The position numbers were made by a program, and so were the translations under genes. A stretch of DNA of 43,033 nucleotides from Pseudomonadota bacterium (lineage in GTDB: Bacteria > Pseudomonadota > Gammaproteobacteria > Xanthomonadales > Xanthomonadaceae), in assembly GCA_963205495.1 (NCBI GenBank), contig CAUJIN010000057.1:1-43033 (forward strand), written 5' to 3'. The notes beneath the pieces are model-generated. The model ran no database searches. It saw only the letters and a program-made list of their open reading frames with translations, and had not been told where the DNA came from. Below are positions 1 through 8,437 of the stretch, piece by piece. The stretch's first letter is position 1, and each line of letters opens with the position of its first letter.

Positions 1-105
1 TGCGATTGCATCGGGAAGTTCCTGAAATGGAGAAGAATTCGGTGCGGGGCCCGGCGCGACGGCTCGGGTGCGCCGGAAAGCAGCTGGAGAATGGATGCGA
101 TTGTA

Positions 106-124
106 AACGCGAGCGATTCGCATT
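106..124. promoter_or_regulatory. Possible Fur box
   Basis: The 19-base element AACGCGAGCGATTCGCATT is an imperfect inverted repeat in which the outer AA/TT and the inner GCGA/TCGC pair. Its layout resembles the 9-1-9 arrangement of proteobacterial Fur sites. It lies about 180 bases beyond the 3' end of piuC, so it would serve a gene left of the window rather than piuC itself. The match is partial and made by eye. Confidence 0.25.
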
Positions 125-266
125 CGTTTTGACCGAAGTCAAATTCCTTGCCTCTTCCACCTGGTGCCACGGAGGAATTGCGCACCGCTCGATTGATATT
201 TCCGAGTTCGCGGGTCGACTCAGCGCCTTCCCGTGCGAAACGCGCCGCGCCATGAAACCCCTCGCC

Positions 267-289
267 GCCCCGCAGCGCGGCTGCGGGGC
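267..289 (-). terminator. Hairpin downstream of piuC
   Basis: A perfect 10-base stem, GCCCCGCAGC paired with GCTGCGGGGC around a 3-base loop, starts about 18 bases past the piuC stop codon. There is no clean T-run directly after it on the minus strand, only a GGGGTTTC further on. It may be a weak or Rho-assisted terminator for the receptor-piuC transcript. Confidence 0.45.
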
Positions 290-306
290 AGGAAGGAAGG
301 CGGGCC

Positions 307-984
307 TCAGGTCTCGGCCCAGCGCCGCAGCAGGTTGTGGTAGACGCCGGTGAGCTGCAGCACCGCGGCGCTGTCGGCATCGCTGCCGCGCAGCGCAGTG
401 AGCGCGGTGTCCATCTCCAGCAGCATCCGGCGAAGGGAATCGTCGCGGACCATGCTCTGGATCCAGAAGAAGCTGGCCAGTCGCGCGCCGCGGGTCACCG
501 GCGTGACCTGATGCAGGCTGCTGGAGGGATAGACCACCGCGTCGCCCGCCGGCAGCTTGACCTCATGCTCGCCGTAGGTGTCGCTGACGATCAGCTCGCC
601 GCCGTCGTACTCCTCCGGCTCGTTGAGGAACACGGTGCAGGAAACGTCCGAGCGCAGCTGCTGCCCGTCCGCAAGCCGCATCACCGCGCCATCGACATGG
701 AAGCCGTAGGTGCCGCCTTCGGCGTAGCGGTTGAAGCGCGGCGGCAGGATGCGCAGCGGCAGCGCGGCCGCGAAGAACAGCGGGTGCCGCTGCAGTCCTG
801 CCAGGACGACGCGGCCCAGCTCGGCCTTTAGCGGCGAGGCATCGGGCAACTGCTGGTTGCGCTTGACCCGGGCACCCTGGACGCCGACGGTCTCGCGACC
901 GTCGGTCCACTTGGCCCGATCCAGCGCGCGACGCAGGCGCGACACCTCTTCGGGGGTGAGTACTTGCGGAAGATGCAGAAGCAT
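307..984 (-). CDS. piuC: Fe(II)/2-oxoglutarate-dependent PKHD-type hydroxylase, PiuC/YbiX family
   Basis: This 225-residue protein is a cytosolic non-haem iron dioxygenase. The 2-His-1-Asp iron facial triad is visible as H96-x-D98 (in YGFHVDG) and H158 (in SSSLHQV), and R168 is the expected 2-oxoglutarate ligand. The length fits the family. It starts 14 bases after the stop of the upstream TonB receptor gene, so the two are probably co-transcribed. E. coli places ybiX beside the catecholate receptor gene fiu, and pseudomonads place piuC beside piuA. The family is linked to iron uptake and siderophore-conjugate susceptibility, but its physiological substrate is not settled. Identification is firm and the role is inferred from context. 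Confidence 0.93.
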   Translation of the reverse strand: MLLHLPQVLTPEEVSRLRRALDRAKWTDGRETVGVQGARVKRNQQLPDASPLKAELGRVVLAGLQRHPLFFAAALPLRILPPRFNRYAEGGTYGFHVDGAVMRLADGQQLRSDVSCTVFLNEPEEYDGGELIVSDTYGEHEVKLPAGDAVVYPSSSLHQVTPVTRGARLASFFWIQSMVRDDSLRRMLLEMDTALTALRGSDADSAAVLQLTGVYHNLLRRWAET

Positions 985-998
985 CGCGTGGTTCCTTG

Positions 999-3347
999 TC
1001 AGTAGCTGAAATCGGCGCTGAGCAGGAAGGTGCGCGGCGTGCCTGGCGTGTAGCGGTAGCCGGACTTGTTGATCGCCGCGACGTAGTCCTTGTCGAACAG
1101 GTTGTAGGCGTTCAGCCGCAGCGTCAGGTGCTCTCCCGCCGGATAGGCCAGGCTGGCGTCGTAGACCGTGCAGGACTTGGTCCAGGCCGGTGTTCCGACC
1201 GCGCCGTCGCGGCCACGGTGCAGGCCGGCGGTGTAGCGCACGCCGCCGCTCAGGGTCAGGCCGGACGGCAGGGAGTAGCTGGTCCAGCTGGTGAAGGCGG
1301 AATCGGGCGTGTAGCTCAGGTTGGGCGTGCCGTCCGCGCTGGTCGGCGGGCCGTTCGTCACCTGCGCTTCCTGGTCGACGTAGCCCAGCGAAACGCTCCA
1401 GTCGTCGGTGAGGTGGCCCACGACGCTGAGCTCCACGCCCTTGACCTCCTTCTCGCCGGTCTGGGTGGGATTGCCGGCGTCATCGAGCTGCTGGGTGTTG
1501 ATCTCGTTGCCGACGCGGGTGCGGAACAGGGCGATATTCAGCGCCAGCGTATCGTCCAGCAGCATCCACTTGGCGCCCGCTTCCCGGGTCCGCGCTTCCT
1601 GCGGTTCCAGATTCGGGTTGTTGGCACTCATCGAAGAACTGCTGAGGCTGAAGTTGTCGCCACCCGGCGGCTGCTGGGAAAGCGCGAAGTTGGCGTAGAG
1701 GCTGAGCTGCGGCAGGGGTTTGTAGACCGCGCCGAGCTTGTAGTTGACCAGGGTGTCCTCGGCGCCGAGATCGGTGCCGGTGACCAGGCTGCCGTCCGTC
1801 ACGCCGGCGGGACAGGCCACGCCGCCGCGCGGCAGCGGCACCGCGGTCGTGCAGATGGCGGTGGCGAGGTAATCGGTGTCGTAGCGATCGGCGCGCAGGC
1901 CCGCGGTGACCAGGAACTTCTCGCCGAACTTCAGGGTATCGAAGGCGTACAGCGCCGCCGTGGTGGTCTTGCCTCGGCTGCGGGTTCCGGTATGGGCAAC
2001 CGCCGGTCCCGGCACGCGCCAATCCGGCGCGTAGAGGTTGGCCGGCTCGGCGGTGCCGATTGCGGCCATTCCGAGATTGACCTGCTCCTCGCGCGCCAGC
2101 TCGAGGCCGCTGCTGAGGTAGTGGTCGACCGCGCCGGTGGCGAAATCTACCTGCAGGTTGAGCTGGTTGGTCAGGATGCGGTTCACCTGATCCTTGAGGG
2201 TGGGGATGCTGCGCTTGAGGGTGTAGCTGGACAGGTCCGCGGGGTCGGTCCACTGGATGTTGCCGCGCAGCGGGTCGCTGGCGGTGCCGCCGGTGGACAT
2301 GAAGGAGGTCAGGAGATACTCCTGCGCGGTACGGCCCCAGCGCAGGGTGTTGGACAGGCGCGCGCCGCTGGCCAGGTCATGCTCCAGGCGCAGCGTCGCC
2401 ATCTGCGCGCTGACCCGGTCGCGGTCATCGGCGGTGCCGTAGAAGTTTTCCGGATCCACCGGATGGCCCGCGAGCTGCTCCAGCCCGGGCTGCGGCTGCC
2501 AGCCGGGCAGGCCGATGGTGGGCACGAAGCCGTCCGGCACGTTGTCCTGCTTGACGTACAGCAGGTCCGCGTAGATCCGCGTGTCGGTACCCAGGCCCCA
2601 TCCCAGCGAGGAAGCGATGCCGTGGCGGCCGTTGTTTACGCGCTCGCGTCCGGGCACATCGCTGTCCTGCCACAGGGCGTTGAGGCGCAGCGCGCTCTGG
2701 TCGCCCAGCGGGCGGTTCCAGTCGGCGCTGGCGCGCTTCTGGCCGTCGCTGCCGCCGCTGAGGGTGGCCGCGATCGCGTCTTGCAGATGGGCTTCCTTGG
2801 TGACCTGGTTGATCGCTCCGGTGGGCGCGGAGCGGCCGGTATCGGTACCGGCCGGCCCTTTCACCACCTCCACCTGTTCGATGTTGAACAGGTCGCGCGA
2901 AATCGCGCCAAGGTCGCGCACGCCGTCCAGGTAAATGCTGCTGGAAGTATCGAAACCGCGCATGTAAAGCGCATCGCCGGTGCTGGTTCCGCCGTTTTCC
3001 CCGGCATAGAACGTACCCACGCCGGCGCTGTTGCGCAGCGCCTCGGTCAGCGTGGTCGCGCCCTGCTGGCGCAGCAGCTGGTGGTCGATCACCTCGATGG
3101 TCTGGGGCGTGTCCTGCAGGCTCTGGGTGAACTTGGGCGAAGTCACCATGCTGCGCACGCCGCGTACTTCGATCTCGTCCAGACGCGAGGCCTTGCTCGC
3201 CGCCGCCGCGACACCGGCGCCGGCATCAGGCGCATCGGCCAGATCGGCGGCCAGCGTCGGCAACGTCAGCACGAGACCGGCGGCCAGCGTGGCGGTGGGG
3301 AAAAATCCGCGCGCAGCAGGGTGCTTGCGGCTCTTGATGTAGCTCAT
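999..3347 (-). CDS. TonB-dependent siderophore receptor (catecholate type, Fiu/PiuA-like)
   Basis: This 782-residue outer-membrane receptor has an N-terminal signal peptide (about residues 1-34, ending TLAA), a plug domain (about 73-185, with [11 protein letters not shown] and [16 protein letters not shown]) and a 22-strand barrel ending in an aromatic residue (LLSADFSY). It should import ferric siderophore using TonB energy. I chose the ATG at 3347 because AAGGA precedes it and the signal peptide follows at once. An ATG 21 codons upstream would add a non-hydrophobic, proline-rich leader. piuC follows after 14 bases. The leader contains a run of 11 C on the coding strand (3416-3426). The Fiu/PiuA assignment rests on sequence character and on the piuC and ybiI-like neighbours. 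The exact siderophore is unknown. Confidence 0.92.
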   Translation of the reverse strand: MSYIKSRKHPAARGFFPTATLAAGLVLTLPTLAADLADAPDAGAGVAAAASKASRLDEIEVRGVRSMVTSPKFTQSLQDTPQTIEVIDHQLLRQQGATTLTEALRNSAGVGTFYAGENGGTSTGDALYMRGFDTSSSIYLDGVRDLGAISRDLFNIEQVEVVKGPAGTDTGRSAPTGAINQVTKEAHLQDAIAATLSGGSDGQKRASADWNRPLGDQSALRLNALWQDSDVPGRERVNNGRHGIASSLGWGLGTDTRIYADLLYVKQDNVPDGFVPTIGLPGWQPQPGLEQLAGHPVDPENFYGTADDRDRVSAQMATLRLEHDLASGARLSNTLRWGRTAQEYLLTSFMSTGGTASDPLRGNIQWTDPADLSSYTLKRSIPTLKDQVNRILTNQLNLQVDFATGAVDHYLSSGLELAREEQVNLGMAAIGTAEPANLYAPDWRVPGPAVAHTGTRSRGKTTTAALYAFDTLKFGEKFLVTAGLRADRYDTDYLATAICTTAVPLPRGGVACPAGVTDGSLVTGTDLGAEDTLVNYKLGAVYKPLPQLSLYANFALSQQPPGGDNFSLSSSSMSANNPNLEPQEARTREAGAKWMLLDDTLALNIALFRTRVGNEINTQQLDDAGNPTQTGEKEVKGVELSVVGHLTDDWSVSLGYVDQEAQVTNGPPTSADGTPNLSYTPDSAFTSWTSYSLPSGLTLSGGVRYTAGLHRGRDGAVGTPAWTKSCTVYDASLAYPAGEHLTLRLNAYNLFDKDYVAAINKSGYRYTPGTPRTFLLSADFSY

Positions 3348-3415
3348 GGAGGGTTTCCTTTTTCGGGAACACGGGGTCCGTGCCGGACGTGGCGTCGGCA
3401 GTGTCGGCACGGGGT

Positions 3416-3426
3416 GGGGGGGGGGG
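3416..3426. repeat. Homopolymeric G11 tract (C11 in the receptor leader)
   Basis: Eleven consecutive G lie on the plus strand, preceded by GGGGT. On the receptor's coding strand this is a C11 run about 69 bases before the start codon, within its probable leader or promoter. Runs of this length are prone to slipped-strand length change. The length should be confirmed, since sequencing of homopolymers is error-prone. Confidence 0.85.
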
Positions 3427-3613
3427 AATCAGTCGAACCGCAGGGCGGCGCATCGAAGCCGTTTTTCCCGGATCCGAGCGCAATCCGGACGCGGCGCACC
3501 GGGGGTCGGCGGTACGCACGCGCCGGCCTGGGCGTGACTCGCGGATACGGGAAGCATGGGGAGATCGCTCGTTCGAACGGGAATGCGTGTCTTTCGCAAC
3601 TGCGGCGATCTTA

Positions 3614-3632
3614 GTAAGAACAGTTATCATTT
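3614..3632. promoter_or_regulatory. Probable Fur box
   Basis: The element GTAAGAACAGTTATCATTT reads on the minus strand as a TGATAAC half-site followed by a weaker GTTCTTA half-site. By eye this matches about 10 of 14 positions of the 7-1-7 Fur consensus. It sits 54-72 bases before the PepSY gene start, in the only AT-rich block between the divergent arms. That suits iron-repressed control of both directions. Confidence 0.5.
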
Positions 3633-3685
3633 ACAACCGGTTCTGCTTGCGGCATTCTTCGCGTCTTCCCTTCGCCTTTTCGGTC

Positions 3686-4315
3686 ATGGCGTCCTCCGAT
3701 CCGCGCGCGCGCGCCGCCTGGCTGCGCACCCTGCACCTGTGGCACTGGATCAGCTCGGCGCTGTGCCTGGCCGGGCTGCTGCTGTTCGCGCTGACCGGAA
3801 TCACCCTCAACCACGCCGCGCAGATACCCGCCACGCCCGCCACGGTGACGCGCAGCGATGCCCTGCCCGAGGCGTTGCGCGACGAACTGGCCGGACGCGC
3901 CGCGGCGCAGGTCGATCCGGCGCCGCTGCCTCCGGAGCTGCGCCGCTTCCTGCGCCTGCGCCTGGACGCGCGCGTCGGGCTGCGCGAGGCGGAGTGGTCG
4001 CCCGAGGAGATCTATCTCTCGCTGCCGCGCCCGGGTGGCGACGGCTGGCTGAGCGTGGACCTTTCAACCGGCGCGGTGGAGTACGAAACCACCGACCGCG
4101 GCTGGATCGCCTACGCCAACGATCTGCACAAGGGCCGCAACACCGGGCCGGCCTGGCGCTGGTTCATCGACGTGTTCGCGCTGGCCTGCCTGGTGTTCGC
4201 GCTCACCGGCCTGTGGCTGCTCGCCCTGCACGCTCGCCAGCGCGGCCTGACCTGGCCGATGGTCGGGCTGGGCGGACTCATCCCGCTGCTCATCGCCCTG
4301 CTGCTGGTCCACTGA
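3686..4315 (+). CDS. PepSY-associated TM-helix protein (haem-bearing trans-membrane electron carrier)
   Basis: This 209-residue inner-membrane protein has a first membrane helix at about residues 22-42 (SSALCLAGLLLFALTGITLNH), a periplasmic middle section and two C-terminal helices (about 160-180 and 190-208). Conserved histidines flank the helices: HLWHW before the first, LNH after it, and NDLHKGRN before the second. In PepSY-TM proteins such histidines are candidate haem ligands for passing electrons across the membrane. The ATG at 3686 is chosen because the family begins shortly before RTLHLWHW. The longer upstream extension crosses the divergent promoter. It is first in the rightward iron-reduction operon and 34 bases before the DUF2271 gene. 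The electron-carrier role is inferred from the family and the neighbours. Confidence 0.85.
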   Translation: MASSDPRARAAWLRTLHLWHWISSALCLAGLLLFALTGITLNHAAQIPATPATVTRSDALPEALRDELAGRAAAQVDPAPLPPELRRFLRLRLDARVGLREAEWSPEEIYLSLPRPGGDGWLSVDLSTGAVEYETTDRGWIAYANDLHKGRNTGPAWRWFIDVFALACLVFALTGLWLLALHARQRGLTWPMVGLGGLIPLLIALLLVH

Positions 4316-4349
4316 CTTCCGACTTTCCCTCCCGCTCCGACACACGCCC

Positions 4350-4877
4350 ATGACCCTTCTCCGATCCCTCAGCCTTCCCCTGCTGCTCGCCGCCGCGCTG
4401 CCCGCCGGTGCCGCACGTCTTTCGCTCGAAGTGGAAATTCCCGCGCTGCAGGTGGCCGAGTACCACCGCCCCTACGTCGCCCTCTGGATCGAGCGCGAGG
4501 ACGCCAGCGTGGCGGCCAACCTCGCGGTCTGGTACCAGCAGGACAAACCCGGCCACAAAGGCGACAGCGGCACCAAGTGGCTGCCGGACCTGCGCCAGTG
4601 GTGGCGCCGCAGCGGGCGCGGCCTGCGCCTGCCGGTGGACGGCGTGACCGGCGCCACGCGCCCGGCCGGCAGCCACACGCTTGCGTTCGACGACCGCAAC
4701 GCGCCGCTCCGGGATCTGCCGCCCGGCAGCTATCGCGTGGTGGTGGAAGCGGTGCGCGAAGTGGGGGGCCGCGAGCTCCTCAAGCTGCCGCTGCAGTGGC
4801 CACCGACCGCCGCGCAGGAAGCCCGCGCCCAAGGCAAGAACGAGCTGGGCGCGGTGCGCCTTTCCGCCACGCCCTGA
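4350..4877 (+). CDS. DUF2271 periplasmic protein with ApbE flavinylation motif
   Basis: This 175-residue exported protein has a signal peptide (residues 1-21, ending GAA) and the DUF2271 signature, including [20 protein letters not shown] and the C-terminal GKNELGAV. Residues 97-103 read DGVTGAT, which fits the D-x-x-S/T-G-A-T acceptor motif recognised by ApbE flavin transferases, so T103 is the predicted covalent FMN site. An apbE gene lies downstream in the same operon. The protein probably acts as a periplasmic flavin electron carrier between the PepSY membrane protein and ferric siderophore. The domain call is secure, the flavinylation is a strong prediction and the electron acceptor is inferred. 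Confidence 0.88.
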   Translation: MTLLRSLSLPLLLAAALPAGAARLSLEVEIPALQVAEYHRPYVALWIEREDASVAANLAVWYQQDKPGHKGDSGTKWLPDLRQWWRRSGRGLRLPVDGVTGATRPAGSHTLAFDDRNAPLRDLPPGSYRVVVEAVREVGGRELLKLPLQWPPTAAQEARAQGKNELGAVRLSATP

Positions 4878-4936
4878 GCGTCCGCGCCTTTGCCCCTGTT
4901 CGACCGCCCCGATCCTCACCCCCAAGGAGCCTTCCG

Positions 4937-5761
4937 ATGATCCGCACGCCCCGTTCCCCGCGGCTTTCCTCCCTTGCGCTGGCGCTGGCCGCCGTGGCCC
5001 TGCCCCTCGCCGCGCAGGCCCACAAGGCCTGGCTGCTGCCCTCCTCCACCGTCGTCTCGGGCGAAACGCCCTGGGTCGGCGTGGATGCGGCGATCTCCAA
5101 CAGCCTGTACTACCCCGACCACTTCCCGATGCCGCTGCAGTCGCTGGCCATCACCGCGCCCGACGGCAGCAAGGCGGTTGCGCAGAACCCGCACACCGGC
5201 AAGTACCGCAGCGTGTTCGATGTCGAGTTGAACCAGACCGGCACCTGGCGCATCGCCAGCGTCAACTCCGGCTTGTTCGCGAGCTGGGAGGAAAACGGCC
5301 AGCCCAGGCGCTGGCGCGGCAGCGAGGAAACGCTGGGCAAGGAAGTGCCGAAGGACGCGAAGAACCTGCAGATCACCCGCAGCGCCGGCCGCGTGGAGAC
5401 CTTCGTCACCAGCGGCGAGCCCAGCACCGGCGCGCTCCAGCCCACCGGCTCGGGCCTGGAACTGGTGCCCGTGACCCACCCCAACGACCTCTTCGCCGGC
5501 GAAGCGGCCCGCTTCCGCCTGCTGATCGACGGCCAGCCCGCCGCCGGCGTGGAGGTGACGGTCGTTCCGGGTGCTACCCGCTACCGCGACAGTCAGGACG
5601 AGTTCGCCGCCAAGACCGATGCCGACGGCCAGTTCAGCGTGACCTGGCCTGCGGCCGGCATGTACTGGCTGACCGCCTCGCTGCAGGACGACAAGGCCGC
5701 GCCGCCGGCCAGCGCGCGCCGCGCCAGCTACACCGCCACGCTGGAAGTGCTGCCGCAGTAA
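4937..5761 (+). CDS. DUF4198 periplasmic protein (GH25-like/NikM-like)
   Basis: This 274-residue exported protein has a signal peptide of about 28 residues ([18 protein letters not shown]). Cleavage after AQA would leave histidine as the first mature residue (HKAWLLPSS), as is usual for DUF4198. A C-terminal carboxypeptidase-regulatory-like beta sandwich follows (about 185-265: [20 protein letters not shown], then [19 protein letters not shown]). The start at 4937 follows an AAGGAG ribosome site. DUF4198 proteins occur with metal-uptake genes and are thought to bind metals in the periplasm. Here it is the third gene of the iron operon. Its stop overlaps the apbE start (TAATG). A metal-binding or docking role is inferred. 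Confidence 0.85.
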   Translation: MIRTPRSPRLSSLALALAAVALPLAAQAHKAWLLPSSTVVSGETPWVGVDAAISNSLYYPDHFPMPLQSLAITAPDGSKAVAQNPHTGKYRSVFDVELNQTGTWRIASVNSGLFASWEENGQPRRWRGSEETLGKEVPKDAKNLQITRSAGRVETFVTSGEPSTGALQPTGSGLELVPVTHPNDLFAGEAARFRLLIDGQPAAGVEVTVVPGATRYRDSQDEFAAKTDADGQFSVTWPAAGMYWLTASLQDDKAAPPASARRASYTATLEVLPQ

Positions 5762-6771
5762 TGGAAGCGCGCCCCGCACGCGCCGGCCTGTGCGCGCTGC
5801 TGTCCGCGCTGGCCGGCTGCGCGAGCCAGCCCGCGCCTCTGGAGCTGGGCGGCGCGGCGCTGGGCACGACCTGGTCGGTGAAGGCCATCGCGCCCGAGGC
5901 GCAGCGCGCGGCGCTGACCGAGGGCATCGACGACCGCCTCGATGCCCTCGTCGCGGAAATGAGCGCGTGGGAACCCGAATCGGCGCTGTCGCGATTCAAC
6001 CGCGCGCCGGAGGGCAGCGCGCACGTCCTGCCCGCCGGCCTGTGCGCTGTGCTCGACCACGCCCTGGCGCTGGCGCGCGACACCGGAGGAGCCTACGACC
6101 CGACCGTGGGCGCGCTGGCCGAGCTGTGGGGCTTCGGCCCGGGCGCGGCGCCGCGCCAGGCACCGCCCGCACGGACGCAGATCGATGCGGTCCTGAGCCA
6201 GGTGGGCTGGCGCAGGCTCGCGTTCGAACCCGAACCCTGCCGCGCGTACCAGCCCGGCGGCGTGCACTTCGACGTGTCCTCGCTCGGTCCCGGCTACGCC
6301 GTGGACCGGATCGCCGCGCAGCTCGACGCCGCCGGCATCTCCGACTATCTGGTGGAGCTGGGCGGGGAAATGCGCGCCCGCGGCCAGCGCCCGGACGGCC
6401 AGCCCTGGCGCATCGCGGTGGAGCGTCCCGACGACCCGGCCGCGCGCGACGTGGTCCTCGCGCTGCGGGACGCCGCGCTGGGCACCTCGGGCGACTACCG
6501 CTCCGGCTTCGTGCACGAGGGCCGGCGCTATTCCCACACCCTCGACCCGCGCACGGGCGAACCGATTCGGCACGAATTGGCCGCCGTGACCGTGGTGGCC
6601 GATTCGGCCATGGCCGCCGACGCGCGCGCCGCCGCCCTGCTGGTGCTCGGCCCGGAAGCGGGGTACGCCTACGCCCGCACGCACGGCATCGCCGCCGTGT
6701 TCACCCTGCGCGCAGGCGAGGGCTACGCGCGCCGCACCACGCCCGCGCTGGAACGGTACTTGCAGCCATGA
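5761..6771 (+). CDS. apbE: FAD:protein FMN transferase (ApbE family), lipoprotein
   Basis: This 336-residue periplasmic enzyme attaches FMN to Thr of DGxTGAT-type motifs using FAD. A signal peptide ends in the lipobox LAGC (Cys about 20), so it should be membrane-anchored. Family motifs seen are LGTTWSVKA, EMSAWEPESALSRFN, YDPTVGALAELWGF, YLVELGGEMRARG, GTSGDYRSGF, SHTLDPRTGEPI and DSAMAADARAAALLVLG. Two positions differ from many ApbE proteins: the usual KG before YAVD is PG (SSLGPGYAVD), and the Thr often found in the ADAxxTA motif is Ala. Both may be subfamily traits. The gene overlaps its neighbours on both sides, and its likely substrate is the DUF2271 protein two genes upstream. Confidence 0.93.
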   Translation: MEARPARAGLCALLSALAGCASQPAPLELGGAALGTTWSVKAIAPEAQRAALTEGIDDRLDALVAEMSAWEPESALSRFNRAPEGSAHVLPAGLCAVLDHALALARDTGGAYDPTVGALAELWGFGPGAAPRQAPPARTQIDAVLSQVGWRRLAFEPEPCRAYQPGGVHFDVSSLGPGYAVDRIAAQLDAAGISDYLVELGGEMRARGQRPDGQPWRIAVERPDDPAARDVVLALRDAALGTSGDYRSGFVHEGRRYSHTLDPRTGEPIRHELAAVTVVADSAMAADARAAALLVLGPEAGYAYARTHGIAAVFTLRAGEGYARRTTPALERYLQP

Positions 6772-8396
6772 ATACGTCGCGTCCGGGCCAATGGCTGACG
6801 CTGGCCGCGCTGCTGGCGCTGGCCGCTGTGCTGGTGCCGCTGAACGAGGGGCGCTGGAGCCTGAGCGAAGATCCGCTGCGGCACGCCCTCGCGCTGGCCG
6901 CAACGCTGTCCTTTGCCTTCGCCTGGCGGATCGGCGCACGAAGCCGCGCGCGCCGCCGCGCGCCGCCGCAGGCCCTGCCCGAAGCGCCTTCCGACCAACC
7001 TGCTCCGGATTTTCTGCCGATCTTCCACGCCACCCAGACCGGCGAAGCCGAGGCGCTCGCGCACCGCGCCCGCGACGCGCTGCGCTCGGGCGGCGTGGCA
7101 GCGCAGGTGTTCGCGCTGGAAACGCTGGAACCTGCCGCGCTCGCGGCGCTGCCGCGCGCGCTCTTCATCGCCAGCACCACCGGAGAAGGCGATCCGCCTG
7201 ACGCCGTGGCCGCCTTTGCAGGGCGAACGCTGGGCGCGACGCTGCCGCTGGCCAGCCTGCGCTACGGCGTGCTGGCGCTGGGCGACCGCAGCTACGAGGA
7301 CTTCTGCGGCTTCGGCCGGCGCCTGGACGAGTGGCTTGCATCGCAGGGCGCTCGGCCGCTTTTTCCCCGCATCGAGGTGGACGACGGCGACCCCGCCGCG
7401 CTCGACGCCTTCCACCGCGCGCTCGCCGAGGCGGTGGCCGGGGTGCCGCTGCCCGCGCCCTGGCGCGAAGCGCCGTTCCAGGCCTGGCGGATTGCGCGGC
7501 GCGTCCATCTCAATCCCGGAAGTCAAGGCGAAGCCGCCTTCCTGCTCGAACTATCCCCCATGAGCGGGCTGATGCCGCAGTGGCGCGCCGGCGACCTTGC
7601 CGAAATCCTGCCCGGCCACGCGCCCGAGGCGCTGGCGCGCTGGTTCGAAGCCACCTCGCTGGATCCCGACACCGCGGTATCCGGCGCCGACGGCATGGAG
7701 CGCCTCGGCCTGCGGCTGGCGTGCAGCGAACTGCCCGATCCGGCCGACGTCGCCGGCCTCACCGCGCAGGCGGTGTCCGACCGGCTGGTGCCGCTTCGTC
7801 CGCGCGACTACTCGATCGCTTCGCTTCCTTCCGACGGCCACCTCGCCCTGCTGGTGCGCGAGTCGCGCCGGCCCGACGGCCGCCTGGGGCTGGCCTCGGG
7901 CTGGCTGTGCCGGCACGCGCCCGAGCGCGCGCGCATCTCCCTGCGCCTGCGCGCCAACCCCGGCTTCCACGCGCCCGATGACGACCTGCCGCTGATCCTG
8001 ATCGGCAACGGCACCGGCATCGCCGGCCTGCGCGCGCTGCTGCGCGAGCGCATCGCGCAGGGGCGCTTCGATACCTGGCTGGCCTTCGGAGAACGCCAGC
8101 GCGCGCGCGATTTCTTCTTCGGTCCGGAACTGGAAGCCGCCCGCGACGCTGGCCGGCTCGCGCACCTGAGCCTGGCGTTCTCGCGCGACGGGGGCCAGGC
8201 GCGCTACGTCCAGCACCTGCTCGAAGAGCGCGCCGATCGGCTGCGCGACTGGATCGCGCGCGGCGCCCACCTGCGCGTCTGCGGCAGCCTGGAAGGCATG
8301 GCCGGGGGTGTCGACGAAGTCCTGCGCCGGATCCTGGGCGCAGCCGCCGTGGATACCCTGCTGGAATCGCGGCGCTACCGGCGCGACGTGTACTGA
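6768..8396 (+). CDS. Membrane-anchored sulfite-reductase-like flavoprotein (diflavin reductase)
   Basis: This 542-residue protein has two N-terminal membrane helices (about 9-24 and 39-53). A flavodoxin domain follows (about 84-230, with FHATQTGEAE, ASTTGEGDPPD and LGDRSYEDFCGFG), then an FAD-binding domain (RPRDYSIAS near 344-351) and an NADPH-binding domain (GNGTGIAGLR near 413-422, CGSLEGMAGGVDEVL near the C-terminus, final Y). This is the CysJ/cytochrome P450 reductase architecture with a membrane anchor instead of a CysI partner. It probably passes NADPH electrons through FAD and FMN to the PepSY haem protein. The ATG at 6768 overlaps the apbE stop (ATGA). Domain assignment is secure and partner assignment is inferred from the operon. 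Confidence 0.9.
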   Translation: MNTSRPGQWLTLAALLALAAVLVPLNEGRWSLSEDPLRHALALAATLSFAFAWRIGARSRARRRAPPQALPEAPSDQPAPDFLPIFHATQTGEAEALAHRARDALRSGGVAAQVFALETLEPAALAALPRALFIASTTGEGDPPDAVAAFAGRTLGATLPLASLRYGVLALGDRSYEDFCGFGRRLDEWLASQGARPLFPRIEVDDGDPAALDAFHRALAEAVAGVPLPAPWREAPFQAWRIARRVHLNPGSQGEAAFLLELSPMSGLMPQWRAGDLAEILPGHAPEALARWFEATSLDPDTAVSGADGMERLGLRLACSELPDPADVAGLTAQAVSDRLVPLRPRDYSIASLPSDGHLALLVRESRRPDGRLGLASGWLCRHAPERARISLRLRANPGFHAPDDDLPLILIGNGTGIAGLRALLRERIAQGRFDTWLAFGERQRARDFFFGPELEAARDAGRLAHLSLAFSRDGGQARYVQHLLEERADRLRDWIARGAHLRVCGSLEGMAGGVDEVLRRILGAAAVDTLLESRRYRRDVY

Positions 8397-8437
8397 CCAC
8401 GCTTGAGAACCCGCGCGCGCGTCGCCATGCTCCCGCC

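Larger units (their letters stand above)
1..306. other. Non-coding left edge of window
   Basis: No convincing gene is seen. One frame stays open from position 6 to 353, but it has no recognisable domain and runs into the 3' end of the hydroxylase gene on the other strand. The stretch holds a Fur-box-like inverted repeat near 106-124 and a strong hairpin at 267-289, both listed separately. The AT-richer part around 100-160 could be a promoter for a gene that lies left of the window. Confidence 0.5.
3348..3685. promoter_or_regulatory. Divergent control region of the iron locus
   Basis: This 338-base gap separates the leftward receptor-piuC pair from the rightward PepSY-reductase set. It contains the ribosome binding site of the receptor gene, an 11-base G run and an AT-rich block (about 3606-3645) carrying a Fur-box-like element. 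Overlapping long frames here show no domain and are not called as genes. Confidence 0.6.

Noticed and set aside
6..353. 115-codon frame at the left edge
   Set aside because: No homology character, no clear ribosome site, and it overlaps the piuC 3' end and its hairpin.
996..3614. Open frame of 872 codons on the plus strand opposite the siderophore receptor
   Set aside because: The receptor on the minus strand has a signal peptide, plug and barrel. The opposite frame has no recognisable domain.
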